Below are positions 30,294-39,376 of a stretch of 56,488 bases of DNA, piece by piece. This DNA comes from a virus. The position numbers and the translations under genes were made by a program. A model generated the notes under the pieces. It was given only the letters and a program-made list of their open reading frames with translations, was not told where the DNA came from and did not search any database. The stretch spans positions 1 to 56,488 of IMG/VR virus record IMGVR_UViG_3300044701_000673, one strand, 5' to 3'. Within the stretch, counting starts at the first letter, position 1, and each line of letters opens with the position of its first letter.

Positions 30294-32038
30294 CATGCAA
30301 CTCCTTTAATGTAAGCCAGCGGAGACTTGGCGTCGGGGCTGAATTTGCCCTTGGCCAGCGCCTTACCCTTGTGAGAACGGATTTTCTCGCGCATCTGATC
30401 CAATCGTTGAGCGCCCGCCTTGCTTGAGCCGTCACCCAACATTGCCACAGTTTCGGCATCAATAACATACTCTCCGTCAGAGAGTTTAGCGTCGATTTCA
30501 TCCGAGCGACCTGTGCCAGCGCCACGGGCAAACCGGGCGACAGCGCTCAGAGGCGAGCCGCCGTTGGCCATCATGTGGCGACCGCCGTGGGCCATTGCTG
30601 GCGGGGCCATCGCAGTGGCGGGCATCGCGTTGGGTGCCTGCGCAGGGGCTGCTGGGGCTGCTGGGGCCGCATTGTACTGGCCGCTTGTGATGTTGTTCCA
30701 GTTGCTTGCCATAAACTGGCTCAGGCTCATGCCAGATGCGTTGGCATCGCGCTGCATCTTGTTCCAATCCCAAGTGATGCTCGGGCGGTTAAAGTATTCC
30801 TGCTGCTCAGGAGACAGCGTTGAGGCCGCCTGCTTGACCTCGGGAGGCGCAGACAGCAGGCCGGACAGTGCGGATCCAGCAAAGGCAAGCTTGCCGAGAG
30901 TTCCGAACGAACCGCTACCCGCGCCGCCAGCCGCGTCACCGCCGCCGAAGATGCGCTGCAAGAATGTCGGTTGCGCGTCCGCTGCCGCAGGCTGGTTGGC
31001 GGATGCCTCGGGCTGCTGACCGCCTCTAAGGCTGGTCACCGCAGCGTCAGCCGGGCTGTACGAGATGCCCTTGGCCAAGCCGCTCAATGCGCCAGCCGCC
31101 AGCGCGCTCTTGGGATCGTAGCCCGCCGTGAGAGCTTGGCCGAAGGTTTGGCCTGCAGCGCCGATACCCTGCTGGAAGGCCGTCGGGCCGGACATGCCGC
31201 CCGCCAGCTGGCCGACCGCACCGCCCAGCACACCTTGGCCAGCGCCCTTGAGGAAGCCCTGCCCGGTGGCCGCACCCGCAACACCGCCGACAAGGCCGCT
31301 GCCCAAAAGCGCCTGCCCGGTATCCCCCAAATTCAGCCCGAGCATCTTGTTGGCAGCGCCGCCAACGACGTTGCCCAAGCCGCCGCCCAGGCCGCCCATG
31401 AGAGCGCCCTGCAGGGCGTTGCCGCCGGTCAGAGCAGAGGATGCCCCGCCGATGATCGCCCCGCCGAATGCGGTGGCCGCCGCCCCGCTCAAGCCGACAG
31501 CGCCGCCGATGGCCGAGCCCAGACCCGGAGCGATGAAGTTGAGGGCGATCGGCAGGATGGCCTTGAACAGCTTCTTCAGCGAGAAATACTGCGGGTATCC
31601 GGTCATCGGGTTGATGGTGCCAGCGCCGCCGCGCGCCTTCAGCATCGCCGCCTCTTCGGGCGAAATGTGGGCCATCATCGTGTCGCCCATGCGACCCTGA
31701 CGCGCCAGCGTCCGCATGCCAGCAAGACCGCCGCGAGCGAACATCTGGGTGGCTTGGCCGCCGCCCTCACGCAGCTTGTAAAGCACGACCAGAGCCGAGG
31801 CGATGACCGTGGCATCAAACTCTGGCGGCATGTCTTCCGGCTCGACCATGTCGTCCTGAATCGCCGCCTGAAGGATGGCCTGATAGTCATCGGGACGCTG
31901 AAGCATCAGCTCAAAGAGCTCAATCAGCTCCTCAACCTGCTCAGGAGATGCGTCAGACAACTCGGCCTGAGCAACCTGCAGAGCCTGCTGGAAGCGCGGG
32001 TCTTGAGCCGCCTGTTGGATCAGTTGCTGCATTTCCAT
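30293..32038 (-). CDS. Virion protein with Gly-rich core and conserved C-terminal domain
   Basis: A 581-residue protein. An acidic helical start is followed by a long Gly/Ala-rich hydrophobic section (~150-330) that could insert in membrane during DNA ejection. The last ~90 residues (GRSDEIDAKLSDGEYVIDAET ... SPDAKSPLAYIKGV) form a domain conserved in many phage virion or tail-tip proteins. GG motifs (MFARGGLAG; MMANGGSPL) occur twice. The start has GGAG eight bases upstream. Confidence 0.62.
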   Translation of the reverse strand: MEMQQLIQQAAQDPRFQQALQVAQAELSDASPEQVEELIELFELMLQRPDDYQAILQAAIQDDMVEPEDMPPEFDATVIASALVVLYKLREGGGQATQMFARGGLAGMRTLARQGRMGDTMMAHISPEEAAMLKARGGAGTINPMTGYPQYFSLKKLFKAILPIALNFIAPGLGSAIGGAVGLSGAAATAFGGAIIGGASSALTGGNALQGALMGGLGGGLGNVVGGAANKMLGLNLGDTGQALLGSGLVGGVAGAATGQGFLKGAGQGVLGGAVGQLAGGMSGPTAFQQGIGAAGQTFGQALTAGYDPKSALAAGALSGLAKGISYSPADAAVTSLRGGQQPEASANQPAAADAQPTFLQRIFGGGDAAGGAGSGSFGTLGKLAFAGSALSGLLSAPPEVKQAASTLSPEQQEYFNRPSITWDWNKMQRDANASGMSLSQFMASNWNNITSGQYNAAPAAPAAPAQAPNAMPATAMAPPAMAHGGRHMMANGGSPLSAVARFARGAGTGRSDEIDAKLSDGEYVIDAETVAMLGDGSSKAGAQRLDQMREKIRSHKGKALAKGKFSPDAKSPLAYIKGVA

Positions 32039-32051
32039 CTGTCTTGCTCCG

Positions 32052-32285
32052 TTACGCTATTGTCTGGACAAAACGCTCTGCCCATTCACGCCAGTCGGTA
32101 AAGTTATAGGGAACCGGAAAGTTCTCTTTCAGGCTCATGTTGTTTAGGAACTGCATAGCCCAGTTCTGCCATTGTGTCTCGTCGTCTAGCCGACCAAACG
32201 CGCCGTAGGGGTCGAGGTCGAGCGCGATCTGGTCTGCCCAGTCGCGCAACCCCATGCCCGTAGGAAGAGTGACTTGAATGCTCAT
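32052..32285 (-). CDS. Small conserved phage protein
   Basis: A 77-residue protein (MSIQVTLPTGMGLRDWADQI) rich in Trp and Asp, with FTDWREWAERFVQTIA at the end. The ATGA overlap with the tail-hub gene suggests it is made with it; small proteins of this type accompany tail genes in environmental podoviruses. Possibly a tail-assembly factor. Confidence 0.55.
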   Translation of the reverse strand: MSIQVTLPTGMGLRDWADQIALDLDPYGAFGRLDDETQWQNWAMQFLNNMSLKENFPVPYNFTDWREWAERFVQTIA

Positions 32286-34126
32286 CCCAGCACCGTCTTG
32301 TCTCCGGGCGAGACGTGCCCGATGATCTGGCCCATTTGATAATCCCCGTACACGGCATTGCTCTCAAAGCGCACGCGGAGCTCGCGACGCTGCTCCTTGA
32401 GCATGACGATCTGCTGTTGCGGCTCGACCACGTCTTTGGGGTCCACAAACGTGAAGATGCTGCTGACGACTTCAGGCGCGCGGGCGTTGGCTCGACCCGT
32501 AACCTGCACGGTCATCGGGCCATTCTGCACAAAGTCAGGTTCAATTCGCGTGATGCGCAGGTATTCGTTCCTACCCTGAACCAAGCTCGAAAGATCGGCT
32601 GTCTGGAAGTAACTGATAATCGGATTTAGTTCAGACCCGTCAATCTCATCGACGCCCTGCTCTTGCACCCACACACGATAGTCGCTGCCATCCCCGATGG
32701 CCCCCGTCAGCATTGGCGCGCGGAAACTGTTGCTATATTGACCAGCAGAACGGCCGTTCAGCGGCAATTCAGTGTCATACCAAGTGTTCTCTCGCACGTT
32801 GAAAATGACAGCGTGGGTGCATTCAGTCGCGTCCCCTCGGGGGTAGCACCACCAGATTTCACCGTAACGCGGAACCTTGAAGGCAAAGACCTTGTTGGCC
32901 TGTGCCTTATTCAGCCCGTCGAAAAAGTAGTTCAGGTTCATGGTGTTCGGGACTTCACGCACGACGCCGTTGAACATCAAGAAGCGGTCAACGCCACACC
33001 AGAAGAAAACGCCGTCGTAGTCAATCACGCTGTTTGCCGAAATTATTGAAGTCTCTGTCGCAACCACGTCGAATTGAAAAAGTGTTGAGCCGCCGGTGAA
33101 GGTGGCACGGATGACCGCGTCGAAGGCCCAGAAGATGCCCGCAGGGGCGGTGCCAGAGCCCGCGCGCAGGGGCAGGCCCTTGATGATCTTCTGGCCCCAG
33201 ACGCGGGCCAAGCCAGCGCCGCTGCCTGTGTCAACGAGATCCGTTGGCTCGCCGGGAACAGACCACCCAATGATGCCGTCAGTGCCGTAGTAAAAGAGAT
33301 ATGGATGCAGCGAGACAATGCCGCCCGTGACGTTGGCGTCGGGTGGCAGGTTGATGCTTTTGAGCGGCGCAGTTCCGAGCACGTCGCCGTAAAAGATTTG
33401 GCCGCCGGTGTCGTTGCAGATGCAATCAAGATTCGGAGAGACGTGAGCCAGAATGTAATTCTGGTTGCCGCTGCTCTCGTACTGGTAGTCGAACATCCAC
33501 ATGTTGTCTGCGCTGTTAATGAGCGCGTCAGACCCGTTGGTCATGTCGGTGTTGGTTGTGGTGATCGTGGTCGCCGCGACAACCACCTCACCGTTGGATG
33601 CAGAGCCCGTGGCTGCCGCCGTGATGGTAATGACAGCGCCCGCTGCAGCGGCCGTGTAATTTGGTGTCGAGGCGAACGCCGTGATGTTTGCGGCCACCGC
33701 CGTGGCCGTCGTGGCGAGGTTCGTCGTGAAGGAGACGGGCGCAGACATGATCTCAACGCCGTTGATCTCAATGCTATCGACGGATCCTGAAGCCCCTCCG
33801 GTCAGGGTAACCGTGCAGGTGCCAGCCACCGCAACGGGCGTCCGGTCGGTGACGATTGATGCATTCAGAGATGCGTCCATCGTAAAACGATCCAGAGACG
33901 TCGCGCCACCCGAGTGGCAGTAGACGAAATTTTGTTGCGTGAAGTTGGTGAAGCCGCGACTGATTTCTGTCAGATATTTCTGCGTTGCTCGGTAGCCACC
34001 AATCTTGCGGGGCAGCCCGCGCTGCCACCGCACCCACTGCCCGTCGGTGTAGTTCTCCCCCTCAAAGATAGTCCCGTCCCGCTTAATGCCGGGCTGAGAG
34101 CGGAGAACGACGGTCGTTTCGGGCAT
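32282..34126 (-). CDS. Tail hub / DNA stabilisation protein, P22 gp10-like
   Basis: A 614-residue beta-rich protein. The parts ~30-80 (EGENYTDGQWVRWQRGLPRKIGGY) and ~370-560 (DYDGVFFWCGVDRFLMF, RYGEIWWCYPRG) resemble the head-completion/tail-hub proteins related to P22 gp10. Residues ~100-200 are a repeat-like insert with ITITAAATGSASNG, a beta-sandwich type domain often found in tail fibres. The ATG at 34126 overlaps the upstream stop (TGATG). Precise equivalence to gp10 is inferred. Confidence 0.6.
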   Translation of the reverse strand: MPETTVVLRSQPGIKRDGTIFEGENYTDGQWVRWQRGLPRKIGGYRATQKYLTEISRGFTNFTQQNFVYCHSGGATSLDRFTMDASLNASIVTDRTPVAVAGTCTVTLTGGASGSVDSIEINGVEIMSAPVSFTTNLATTATAVAANITAFASTPNYTAAAAGAVITITAAATGSASNGEVVVAATTITTTNTDMTNGSDALINSADNMWMFDYQYESSGNQNYILAHVSPNLDCICNDTGGQIFYGDVLGTAPLKSINLPPDANVTGGIVSLHPYLFYYGTDGIIGWSVPGEPTDLVDTGSGAGLARVWGQKIIKGLPLRAGSGTAPAGIFWAFDAVIRATFTGGSTLFQFDVVATETSIISANSVIDYDGVFFWCGVDRFLMFNGVVREVPNTMNLNYFFDGLNKAQANKVFAFKVPRYGEIWWCYPRGDATECTHAVIFNVRENTWYDTELPLNGRSAGQYSNSFRAPMLTGAIGDGSDYRVWVQEQGVDEIDGSELNPIISYFQTADLSSLVQGRNEYLRITRIEPDFVQNGPMTVQVTGRANARAPEVVSSIFTFVDPKDVVEPQQQIVMLKEQRRELRVRFESNAVYGDYQMGQIIGHVSPGDKTVLG

Positions 34127-35325
34127 CAGAACGTACCCCCGTTCACTGTGCCAGAAGGCGCAACACCCAGCGCTGTCCACGCGGCGTTCTGGTCAACCGC
34201 CGTAAACAGGGCAATGCCGGTCGTCGTGCCGCCGAGATTAATCCGCGCGCCGCTGGCCGTCGTAGAGCCCGTGCCGCCTTGGTTGATCAGCACGGGGATC
34301 GACACCGTTGACGTGTCGGCGTCCAGCATGTCGCTGCCGTCGGAATAGAGGATTGCGCGCGAGCCTTGGTTCACTGTAACGCCGCCGCCGCCCACCACCT
34401 CCACATCAAGCGTGAACGAGCCCGTCGTCTGGTTATCAACCCAATACTGCTGCACTGTGGCTGGGCAGACGACGGCACGGTTGCCCGTCAGCGTCCCCGT
34501 AAACCGATAGGCGATGCGGTTAAGTTCAGTGCCGGTCAGCGTGTAGTCGCCCGTGCCGGAGACATCGATGACCGTATAATCGAACGCGAAGGTGGCCGAC
34601 TGGCCGAAGCCAATGGTGTAAAGGTCGCTGCCGTCGCTCGCAATAATCGCAGACTCTCCCGGCTGGAAAGCCAGCGTAGAGTTGCCATTAATTTCCGACG
34701 TGCCGGGGGCGTCAACCACGATGTTGCCGCTGCCGCTGTTGCGCAGATAGATGAACCAGTTGTTACCGACAACAGCCGGATCAGGCATCGTCAGCGTGCC
34801 CGCGCCACCAGTCCAGTTGAACATCTCGGCGCGGTCGCTTGGCCCTGCCGTGTAGTTGCTGTTGAAGGTGACAATCGGCACCGACTGGCTCAACAGAGCA
34901 CCAACGGCAACGATGCCCGTGCCAGCCAGCGCCGAGGCGTCGGCGATAGATGTCGTTGACCCGTACTGCAGGGATTGCCAGTTGCCCGCCGCCGTTGTGT
35001 TGTTCGTCAGGTAGACCTGCCACAGCGTGCCAGCCGCGATGGTGACCACCTGAACATTAGCGGCGTTGCGAACCGTGAAGGTGTGCGCGCCCTTGTTGTT
35101 GAACAGGATGGTGTTGCCGGTGCCGCTCTTATTTGCGTCGGGCAGCACGATGCTGAGCCCGGCCGTAGACGGCGTGACGTCGATGATACGGGTGGCAAGG
35201 TTTACGTTGGTGGAGGTTTCCTCCGGCCAGCTCAGAACAACATCCGCAGAAAGCGCGATGGCGCTGTAGCTGATCTCGCTGGGATAAATGTTCGCGCCGC
35301 CGAACACATCTGTGTAGATAGGCAT
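34126..35325 (-). CDS. Tail fibre-like virion protein
   Basis: A 399-residue beta-rich protein with Thr, Gly and Asn repeats. It shows a fibre signature near the C-terminus (INQGGTGSTTASGARINLG) and ends GTVNGGTF, echoing the ending DGGTF of the fibre at 48885-51335. It starts at a TAATG overlap with AGGAG eight bases away. The repeated DGSDLYTIGF/DGSDMLDAD units suggest beta-strand repeats. Confidence 0.65.
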   Translation of the reverse strand: MPIYTDVFGGANIYPSEISYSAIALSADVVLSWPEETSTNVNLATRIIDVTPSTAGLSIVLPDANKSGTGNTILFNNKGAHTFTVRNAANVQVVTIAAGTLWQVYLTNNTTAAGNWQSLQYGSTTSIADASALAGTGIVAVGALLSQSVPIVTFNSNYTAGPSDRAEMFNWTGGAGTLTMPDPAVVGNNWFIYLRNSGSGNIVVDAPGTSEINGNSTLAFQPGESAIIASDGSDLYTIGFGQSATFAFDYTVIDVSGTGDYTLTGTELNRIAYRFTGTLTGNRAVVCPATVQQYWVDNQTTGSFTLDVEVVGGGGVTVNQGSRAILYSDGSDMLDADTSTVSIPVLINQGGTGSTTASGARINLGGTTTGIALFTAVDQNAAWTALGVAPSGTVNGGTF

Positions 35326-35957
35326 TACGCTTCGCTCCTATTCGCCGAACGATCCATGATGCGCTTCAGGTCTTCTCCGTTCAGAGCCTGAGCGGAACGG
35401 TCGTACATTCCTTGCCAAATCTGAATGCGCTCGTCGCTCTTGAGGAACGGTGCCGCTTCGAGCAGCGCCGCATAGAGCAGCAGGTCTGGCGCGTATTCAG
35501 TGAGCCAGTTGGTTTGAAAGTCATCGCCCAAGAAGCGAGGCTGCTCGTAGTAGAGAACCTCAAGCGTCTGAACGGTCGCGGGCGATGGCGTGATCAGCCA
35601 GTGCTGATAGTCGTAGTCAGCATAGAACTGAGGTGCGCCCGTTTGGGCCTCATCGGGCCAGTAGCTGCGGCAGTATTCATAGGACCGCGCAAAGATCGGA
35701 GATCCGTTGACCGTCATGCTGATGGTATCGCGCCACCGATCCGGCTTGAGGTAGACCGCGACACCCGCCTGCAGCGGCGTCTGCACCGCGCGGATAAAGC
35801 CTTGGATCTTCAGCTCACGCGCAATCCGGCGCTCGCCCAGCGTAATCAAACGGGGCAGCTGCTCGTAGACGATCTGATCGCTCTCAGCGGTAAAACCACG
35901 CTCAAGATAACGGCGCACGTCCGTTAACAAGCTGTCATAGGTCATGCTGTATGCCAT
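35325..35957 (-). CDS. Head-tail adaptor-like protein
   Basis: A 210-residue helical protein (YLERGFTAESDQIVYEQLPRLI; RRIARELKIQGF) of a type common in podoviruses and placed as a head-tail adaptor or tail-tube factor (T7 gp11 or P22 gp4 class). It is the first gene after a TTGCCT/TATAAT promoter and starts a run of tail genes. GGAG lies about six bases before the ATG. Confidence 0.65.
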   Translation of the reverse strand: MAYSMTYDSLLTDVRRYLERGFTAESDQIVYEQLPRLITLGERRIARELKIQGFIRAVQTPLQAGVAVYLKPDRWRDTISMTVNGSPIFARSYEYCRSYWPDEAQTGAPQFYADYDYQHWLITPSPATVQTLEVLYYEQPRFLGDDFQTNWLTEYAPDLLLYAALLEAAPFLKSDERIQIWQGMYDRSAQALNGEDLKRIMDRSANRSEA

Positions 35958-36010
35958 GCGGACTCCGGATTTAGTTTCCGCGGCTGTTGCAGCATGCGCC
36001 CGTGTGCGGA

Positions 36011-36040
36011 ATTATAGCCTTGAAAGGCGGTTAGAGGCAA
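36011..36040 (-). promoter_or_regulatory. Promoter of the tail/internal-protein operon
   Basis: TTGCCT (36040-36035), 18 bases, TATAAT (36016-36011) on the minus strand, 54 bases before the ATG of the adaptor gene. It is in the 128-base gap between lysis and tail genes, where no gene is seen. Confidence 0.6.
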
Positions 36041-36085
36041 CCCAATTCAGAATACCCCAAATTGAGCGTTAAAGAACTCTACCAT

Positions 36086-36952
36086 TTAACCGAGGAGTTT
36101 GGCGAGTGTCCTCGGGCCAGCGATGCCGTCGGCGGTCAAACCGTTTCTGGCTTGCCATTTTTTCAGGGCAGCCTCGGTGCCGGGCCCGAAGTCTCCGTCA
36201 GCCTTGATGCGAAGCGCGGCCTGCATTTTCTTGACGCCTTCACCCTTGGAGCCCTTGCGCAGCGTTTCAACGGGGGCAGCTTTGGCCGAGGCGGGCGCGG
36301 GGGGAGACACTCTGCCGCCCAGCGCTGCCATGGCCTTCGTATAGCGCGCTTGGCGGTCAGAAAGACCAATGTTCCCCCCGTTGATGATTTTCGTGAGGCG
36401 GGTCACATCCCCAGTGTCTGCGTCTGCGACTTCGTTCAGGTTGCGGCTGTCCCAGAACCACAGTGCGCTTTCAAGTGCGCCCTTCTTGGTCAATAGGTAG
36501 GCAGCGGCTTCCTCTGCGGTCATGCCGATGGTCTTACCAAAGGCTTCATGGTTTGCACGGCCGGTAACTTGTTTCAGACCTTTTCCTCTCATGGCCCAGC
36601 CGTCATTTTCCTTCACATTGCCTAAAGCACCCGCCTTAGAACGGTTCTTGTCCATGTAGACATAATTGGCCAGCTTCTGTGGGTTCCTTGCATACTCGTC
36701 CGGGTTCTCTTTTCCGGGGCCAAAGTAGCGCGGAAACACCTTCAAAAGGGTTTCGGTCTTGTACGAAAGCGCCTCCTCTAGCACCCGGAAGTCTAGGCTC
36801 TCATGGGCGCACTGGCTCACGAACGCCGCAATCCGCTTGTCGGTGGTGATGCCATACTTGGGCAGCATCTCGTTCAAAGCGGCGCACCACTCCTCAACCT
36901 CTTTGTTGGAGGGGATCATGGCGCGCAGTTGGTCAACGGTCAGCAGGGTCAT
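36086..36952 (-). CDS. Endolysin: GH19 lysozyme plus peptidoglycan-binding domain
   Basis: A 288-residue lysis enzyme. Residues ~1-215 are a glycoside hydrolase family 19 domain (FVSQCAHESLDFRVLEEAL with catalytic Glu51 and Glu60 candidates; GWAMRGKGLKQVTGRANHEAFG). Residues ~225-288 are a PG_binding_1 domain (LRKGSKGEGVKKMQAAL ... ADGIAGPRTLAKLLG). It cuts cell-wall glycan after the holin opens the membrane. No signal peptide is seen, so it needs the holin. It follows the small gene at 36949 with an ATGA overlap. Confidence 0.9.
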   Translation of the reverse strand: MTLLTVDQLRAMIPSNKEVEEWCAALNEMLPKYGITTDKRIAAFVSQCAHESLDFRVLEEALSYKTETLLKVFPRYFGPGKENPDEYARNPQKLANYVYMDKNRSKAGALGNVKENDGWAMRGKGLKQVTGRANHEAFGKTIGMTAEEAAAYLLTKKGALESALWFWDSRNLNEVADADTGDVTRLTKIINGGNIGLSDRQARYTKAMAALGGRVSPPAPASAKAAPVETLRKGSKGEGVKKMQAALRIKADGDFGPGTEAALKKWQARNGLTADGIAGPRTLAKLLG

Positions 36953-37206
36953 TTCTTTGGCTTCCTAACCCGCATCTTCTTGGCAACCGCATCCATCACG
37001 GCTTCTTTCGCCACGTCTTGGCCCGTGCTGCCGAGCAGGTCACCGACGTTGCCCGTGGCCGCCGCCTTGATCGCGTTTTCTACCGGGTCAGGCAGGTTCA
37101 CCTTGTCCAGCACTGCGTCCACGGCCTTCTCTTTGAGCCTGCGGCCCATGAACATTCCTACGATGCGTCCGATCATCGCGCTCAGTTGGGCTTTGATAAA
37201 GCTCAT
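36949..37206 (-). CDS. Small lysis-module protein, unknown
   Basis: An 85-residue basic protein with an amphipathic/hydrophobic start (MSFIKAQLSAMIGRIVGMFMGRRLKEK) and a charged tail (VRKPKK). It is coupled by ATGA overlaps to the holin and endolysin genes, so it likely takes part in lysis or its timing. No clear transmembrane segment of full length. Confidence 0.55.
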   Translation of the reverse strand: MSFIKAQLSAMIGRIVGMFMGRRLKEKAVDAVLDKVNLPDPVENAIKAAATGNVGDLLGSTGQDVAKEAVMDAVAKKMRVRKPKK

Positions 37207-37598
37207 TTGGCAATTCCTTTTTGCTTTTCGTAGGTCCGCAGGCCGCCGAGACCAAGCATGCCCATCATCACGGTCATCAGCGATGCCATGTCGAACTCAG
37301 GCAGAGCTGGCAGTTCCACCCCAGCAGTCAGAACGCCAAAGACAATGACCGGCTGGAGGACGAAGTGATAGGCAAACGCACCACCACAGACCCAACCAAT
37401 AAAGGGACGCCATCCGCCTTTGAAAAGGGAGCCGGATGCGGCCTCTGCTTTGTTCACGTCGATCTGCGCGACGGCCAGTTCTTGCGCGTGGCGTTCGGCC
37501 ATCGTGGAGAGTTCGTAGGCCAACTTGGCTTTTTGATCCTTGTCCTCGATGAACTTGTCGAGAAGCCCGGTGACGGGACCGATTAAATTACCCAGCAT
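37203..37598 (-). CDS. Holin (3-TM, gene-transfer-release type)
   Basis: A 131-residue membrane protein. A helical start is followed by three hydrophobic segments (GWRPFIGWVCGGAFAYHF; LQPVIVFGVLTAGV; LMTVMMGMLGLGGL) ending in a short basic tail (YEKQKG). The GWRPFIGWVCG entry is typical of the 3TM holin family. It lies directly before the endolysin. GGAGG is near the ATG. Confidence 0.8.
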   Translation of the reverse strand: MLGNLIGPVTGLLDKFIEDKDQKAKLAYELSTMAERHAQELAVAQIDVNKAEAASGSLFKGGWRPFIGWVCGGAFAYHFVLQPVIVFGVLTAGVELPALPEFDMASLMTVMMGMLGLGGLRTYEKQKGIAK

Positions 37599-37625
37599 CT
37601 TGGTTATCCTCCGATTTGAGTCTGA

Positions 37626-37907
37626 TCATTGTAGCGGCTCCTGTGTTGGCGGCTCGTCGTCGTTGCGTTTATTTCGACTGTTGCCAGCGGCTAGCACCCC
37701 AGACAAAGCGCCTACTAGAAACGAGGTGATTGGCGTGAGGATGGAGAACAAAGCCCGGTCGTTCTCAGAGCTTTCACCGAGAGGCTGGGTTACGAACACC
37801 AGCGAGTAAAGAATGATGAAGATGCTGCCGCCTAAGATCATAGTTAGAGACACGCCAATGAAGTAGCGCAGCTTGGCTTCGAGAAATTCAGGATCGTTCT
37901 TGCTCAT
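37626..37907 (-). CDS. Two-TM membrane protein, possible antiholin or second holin
   Basis: A 93-residue protein with two hydrophobic helices (~16-40 and ~55-75) and a charged C-terminus (RNKRNDDEPPTQEP). Coupled by an ATGA overlap to the gene before it. Position in the lysis block suggests a holin partner. Confidence 0.55.
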   Translation of the reverse strand: MSKNDPEFLEAKLRYFIGVSLTMILGGSIFIILYSLVFVTQPLGESSENDRALFSILTPITSFLVGALSGVLAAGNSRNKRNDDEPPTQEPLQ

Positions 37908-38095
37908 GGCGAAGCTCCTCCGGTTAGATCGTCGGCACAGTTCTTAGTTCGAAGGCAGATCGGGGGCTGGCACTCAAGTGCGCTCCAATTTTTTGGGTCT
38001 TGGCACGGATAGCGATACCAACCGTCGCCGCTGAAATAGAATACCAATGCAATACCAATTGCAAAGGCAGGCCATATCCAGTGTTCAAGTGACAT
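37904..38095 (-). CDS. Short membrane protein with Cys-rich outer part
   Basis: A 63-residue protein. An N-terminal hydrophobic helix (LEHWIWPAFAIGIALVFYF) leads to a short Cys-rich segment (CQDPKNWSALECQPPICLRTKNC) probably outside the inner membrane, where disulphides could form. The ATG at 38095 has GGAGG five bases upstream and overlaps the preceding stop. Might be an o-spanin or lysis effector; no lipobox is seen. Confidence 0.5.
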   Translation of the reverse strand: MSLEHWIWPAFAIGIALVFYFSGDGWYRYPCQDPKNWSALECQPPICLRTKNCADDLTGGASP

Positions 38096-38586
38096 CACCA
38101 CCTCCCCAGATAGACGCCCCAGAAGTACAGGCCGATGCCAGACAGCGCCATTGTGACCAAGATTATACCCGCCCAAAGCAAAAAATCCATGATCGATTCG
38201 ATCATCTCCCGCCGACGGTAAACCTGATCTTGCTGCTGTTGCCTCACCCGGCGCTCAATGGCCTGAAACTCTAGCCAAGCATCTTGCCCGTAAGTATATG
38301 ATATTAATTGCATTAATTCTTTCCGCTGCTGTTGGCACTGCTTCTGCGCTGCGAAAATATCAATGGCGCTTTTTTGGTTGCTGCCGCCGAACAGCGTCTT
38401 GAACACGCCCGGAGGCTCGTTGGCCTTCTCTGCAGCGTACGCGATATCAGAGACAGCCTTGCCCCACTCCGACAGCTGAGACGCCATGTCTTGGATTTCA
38501 CGACCAGCGGCGATGCCTTGTTTGAGGAGGCTGAAGGCCTTGCTGCCAACGCTGATGGCCATGCCAATGCTAACGGGATCAAACAT
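38095..38586 (-). CDS. Membrane-anchored coiled-coil protein near lysis genes
   Basis: A 163-residue protein with a Gln/Arg-rich helix in the middle (QKQCQQQRKELMQ; AIERRVRQQQQDQVYRRREM) and a C-terminal transmembrane helix (LLWAGIILVTMALSGIGLYFWG). It may serve as i-spanin-like lysis factor or be a virion protein; the sequence does not decide. AGGAG before the ATG lies in a small hairpin (38593-38613). Confidence 0.5.
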   Translation of the reverse strand: MFDPVSIGMAISVGSKAFSLLKQGIAAGREIQDMASQLSEWGKAVSDIAYAAEKANEPPGVFKTLFGGSNQKSAIDIFAAQKQCQQQRKELMQLISYTYGQDAWLEFQAIERRVRQQQQDQVYRRREMIESIMDFLLWAGIILVTMALSGIGLYFWGVYLGRW

Positions 38587-38614
38587 CTTAAGCTCCTAAG
38601 CATTTAGGGAGCCC

Positions 38615-39376
38615 TTATGTTCTCCCCAATGCGCTGTACGTTTTCGTCATGTCAGCCCGAGTAAAGGGCTGATAGTTTTGTTTCAGGTGTTTTGGCATTG
38701 GGATCTCCCGGATCTCCGCCCCCGTTTCAGAGGCGACACGCCGAGCAACATGCATGAACGACTGCGCCGTTCCCGTGCCGACATTATACACACCCGAGAG
38801 GGGTAGGTCAAAGAAGCGCTTATGAATGTCGATGACTGTTTCGACCGGGACGAAGTCGCGCAGGAAATTCTCGCTGCCCTCAAACACCTTGATCACACCG
38901 TCAGCCGCCTGCCGCCGGAAGAGGCTATGCGGCGACGGCTGATCCTTGTGATCTTCGTGCGGGCCATAGACGTTGAAGTACCGAAAGAGCTGCACGGGAA
39001 CCGACCAGTTATGGCGCTCGACGTATTTCTCCACGATGAACTTAGACAGCGCGTAAGGGTTCAGTGGCTGCGGCTTGTCGGTCTCAACGAAGGTGGTGTT
39101 GTCTGGCCCATATACGGCAGCCGACGAGGCGATCTGGATGGGAATGCCACGCTCCTCGCAGGCTGTGATAAGGCGCACGGAAGAGATGACGTTCTGCTGC
39201 AAGAGCGCGTCCCAATCCCGACATGCCGTGCTGCTGATGGCGCCGAGGTGAATGACCCGCTCTATGCCGTCAAGGTTAGGCTCGCCGTCGCCCCACTCGT
39301 GGCCCACCGAACCCGGCAGAGCCTCCATCATGTTCTGGCCGATGAAGCCGCGATGTCCGGTGATCAGAATGGCCAT
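38615..39376 (-). CDS. NAD-dependent epimerase, HldD/RfaD-like
   Basis: A 253-residue short-chain dehydrogenase/epimerase. The Rossmann start ITGHRGFIGQNMMEAL binds NAD, ASSAAVYG and YALSKFIVEKY supply the Ser-Tyr-Lys catalytic set, and YFNVYGPHEDHKDQPSPHSLF and DFVPVETVIDIHKRFFD match ADP-glycero-manno-heptose 6-epimerase (HldD). It is shorter than E. coli HldD (310). With kinase and nucleotidyltransferase genes upstream it fits an ADP-heptose route; a generic nucleotide-sugar epimerase is the alternative. Confidence 0.72.
   Translation of the reverse strand: MAILITGHRGFIGQNMMEALPGSVGHEWGDGEPNLDGIERVIHLGAISSTACRDWDALLQQNVISSVRLITACEERGIPIQIASSAAVYGPDNTTFVETDKPQPLNPYALSKFIVEKYVERHNWSVPVQLFRYFNVYGPHEDHKDQPSPHSLFRRQAADGVIKVFEGSENFLRDFVPVETVIDIHKRFFDLPLSGVYNVGTGTAQSFMHVARRVASETGAEIREIPMPKHLKQNYQPFTRADMTKTYSALGRT

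Noticed and set aside
38593-38613. Small hairpin before the gene at 38586 as terminator
   Set aside because: It has a bulge, no U-run follows, and it contains the ribosome site; at most a weak translation-control element.
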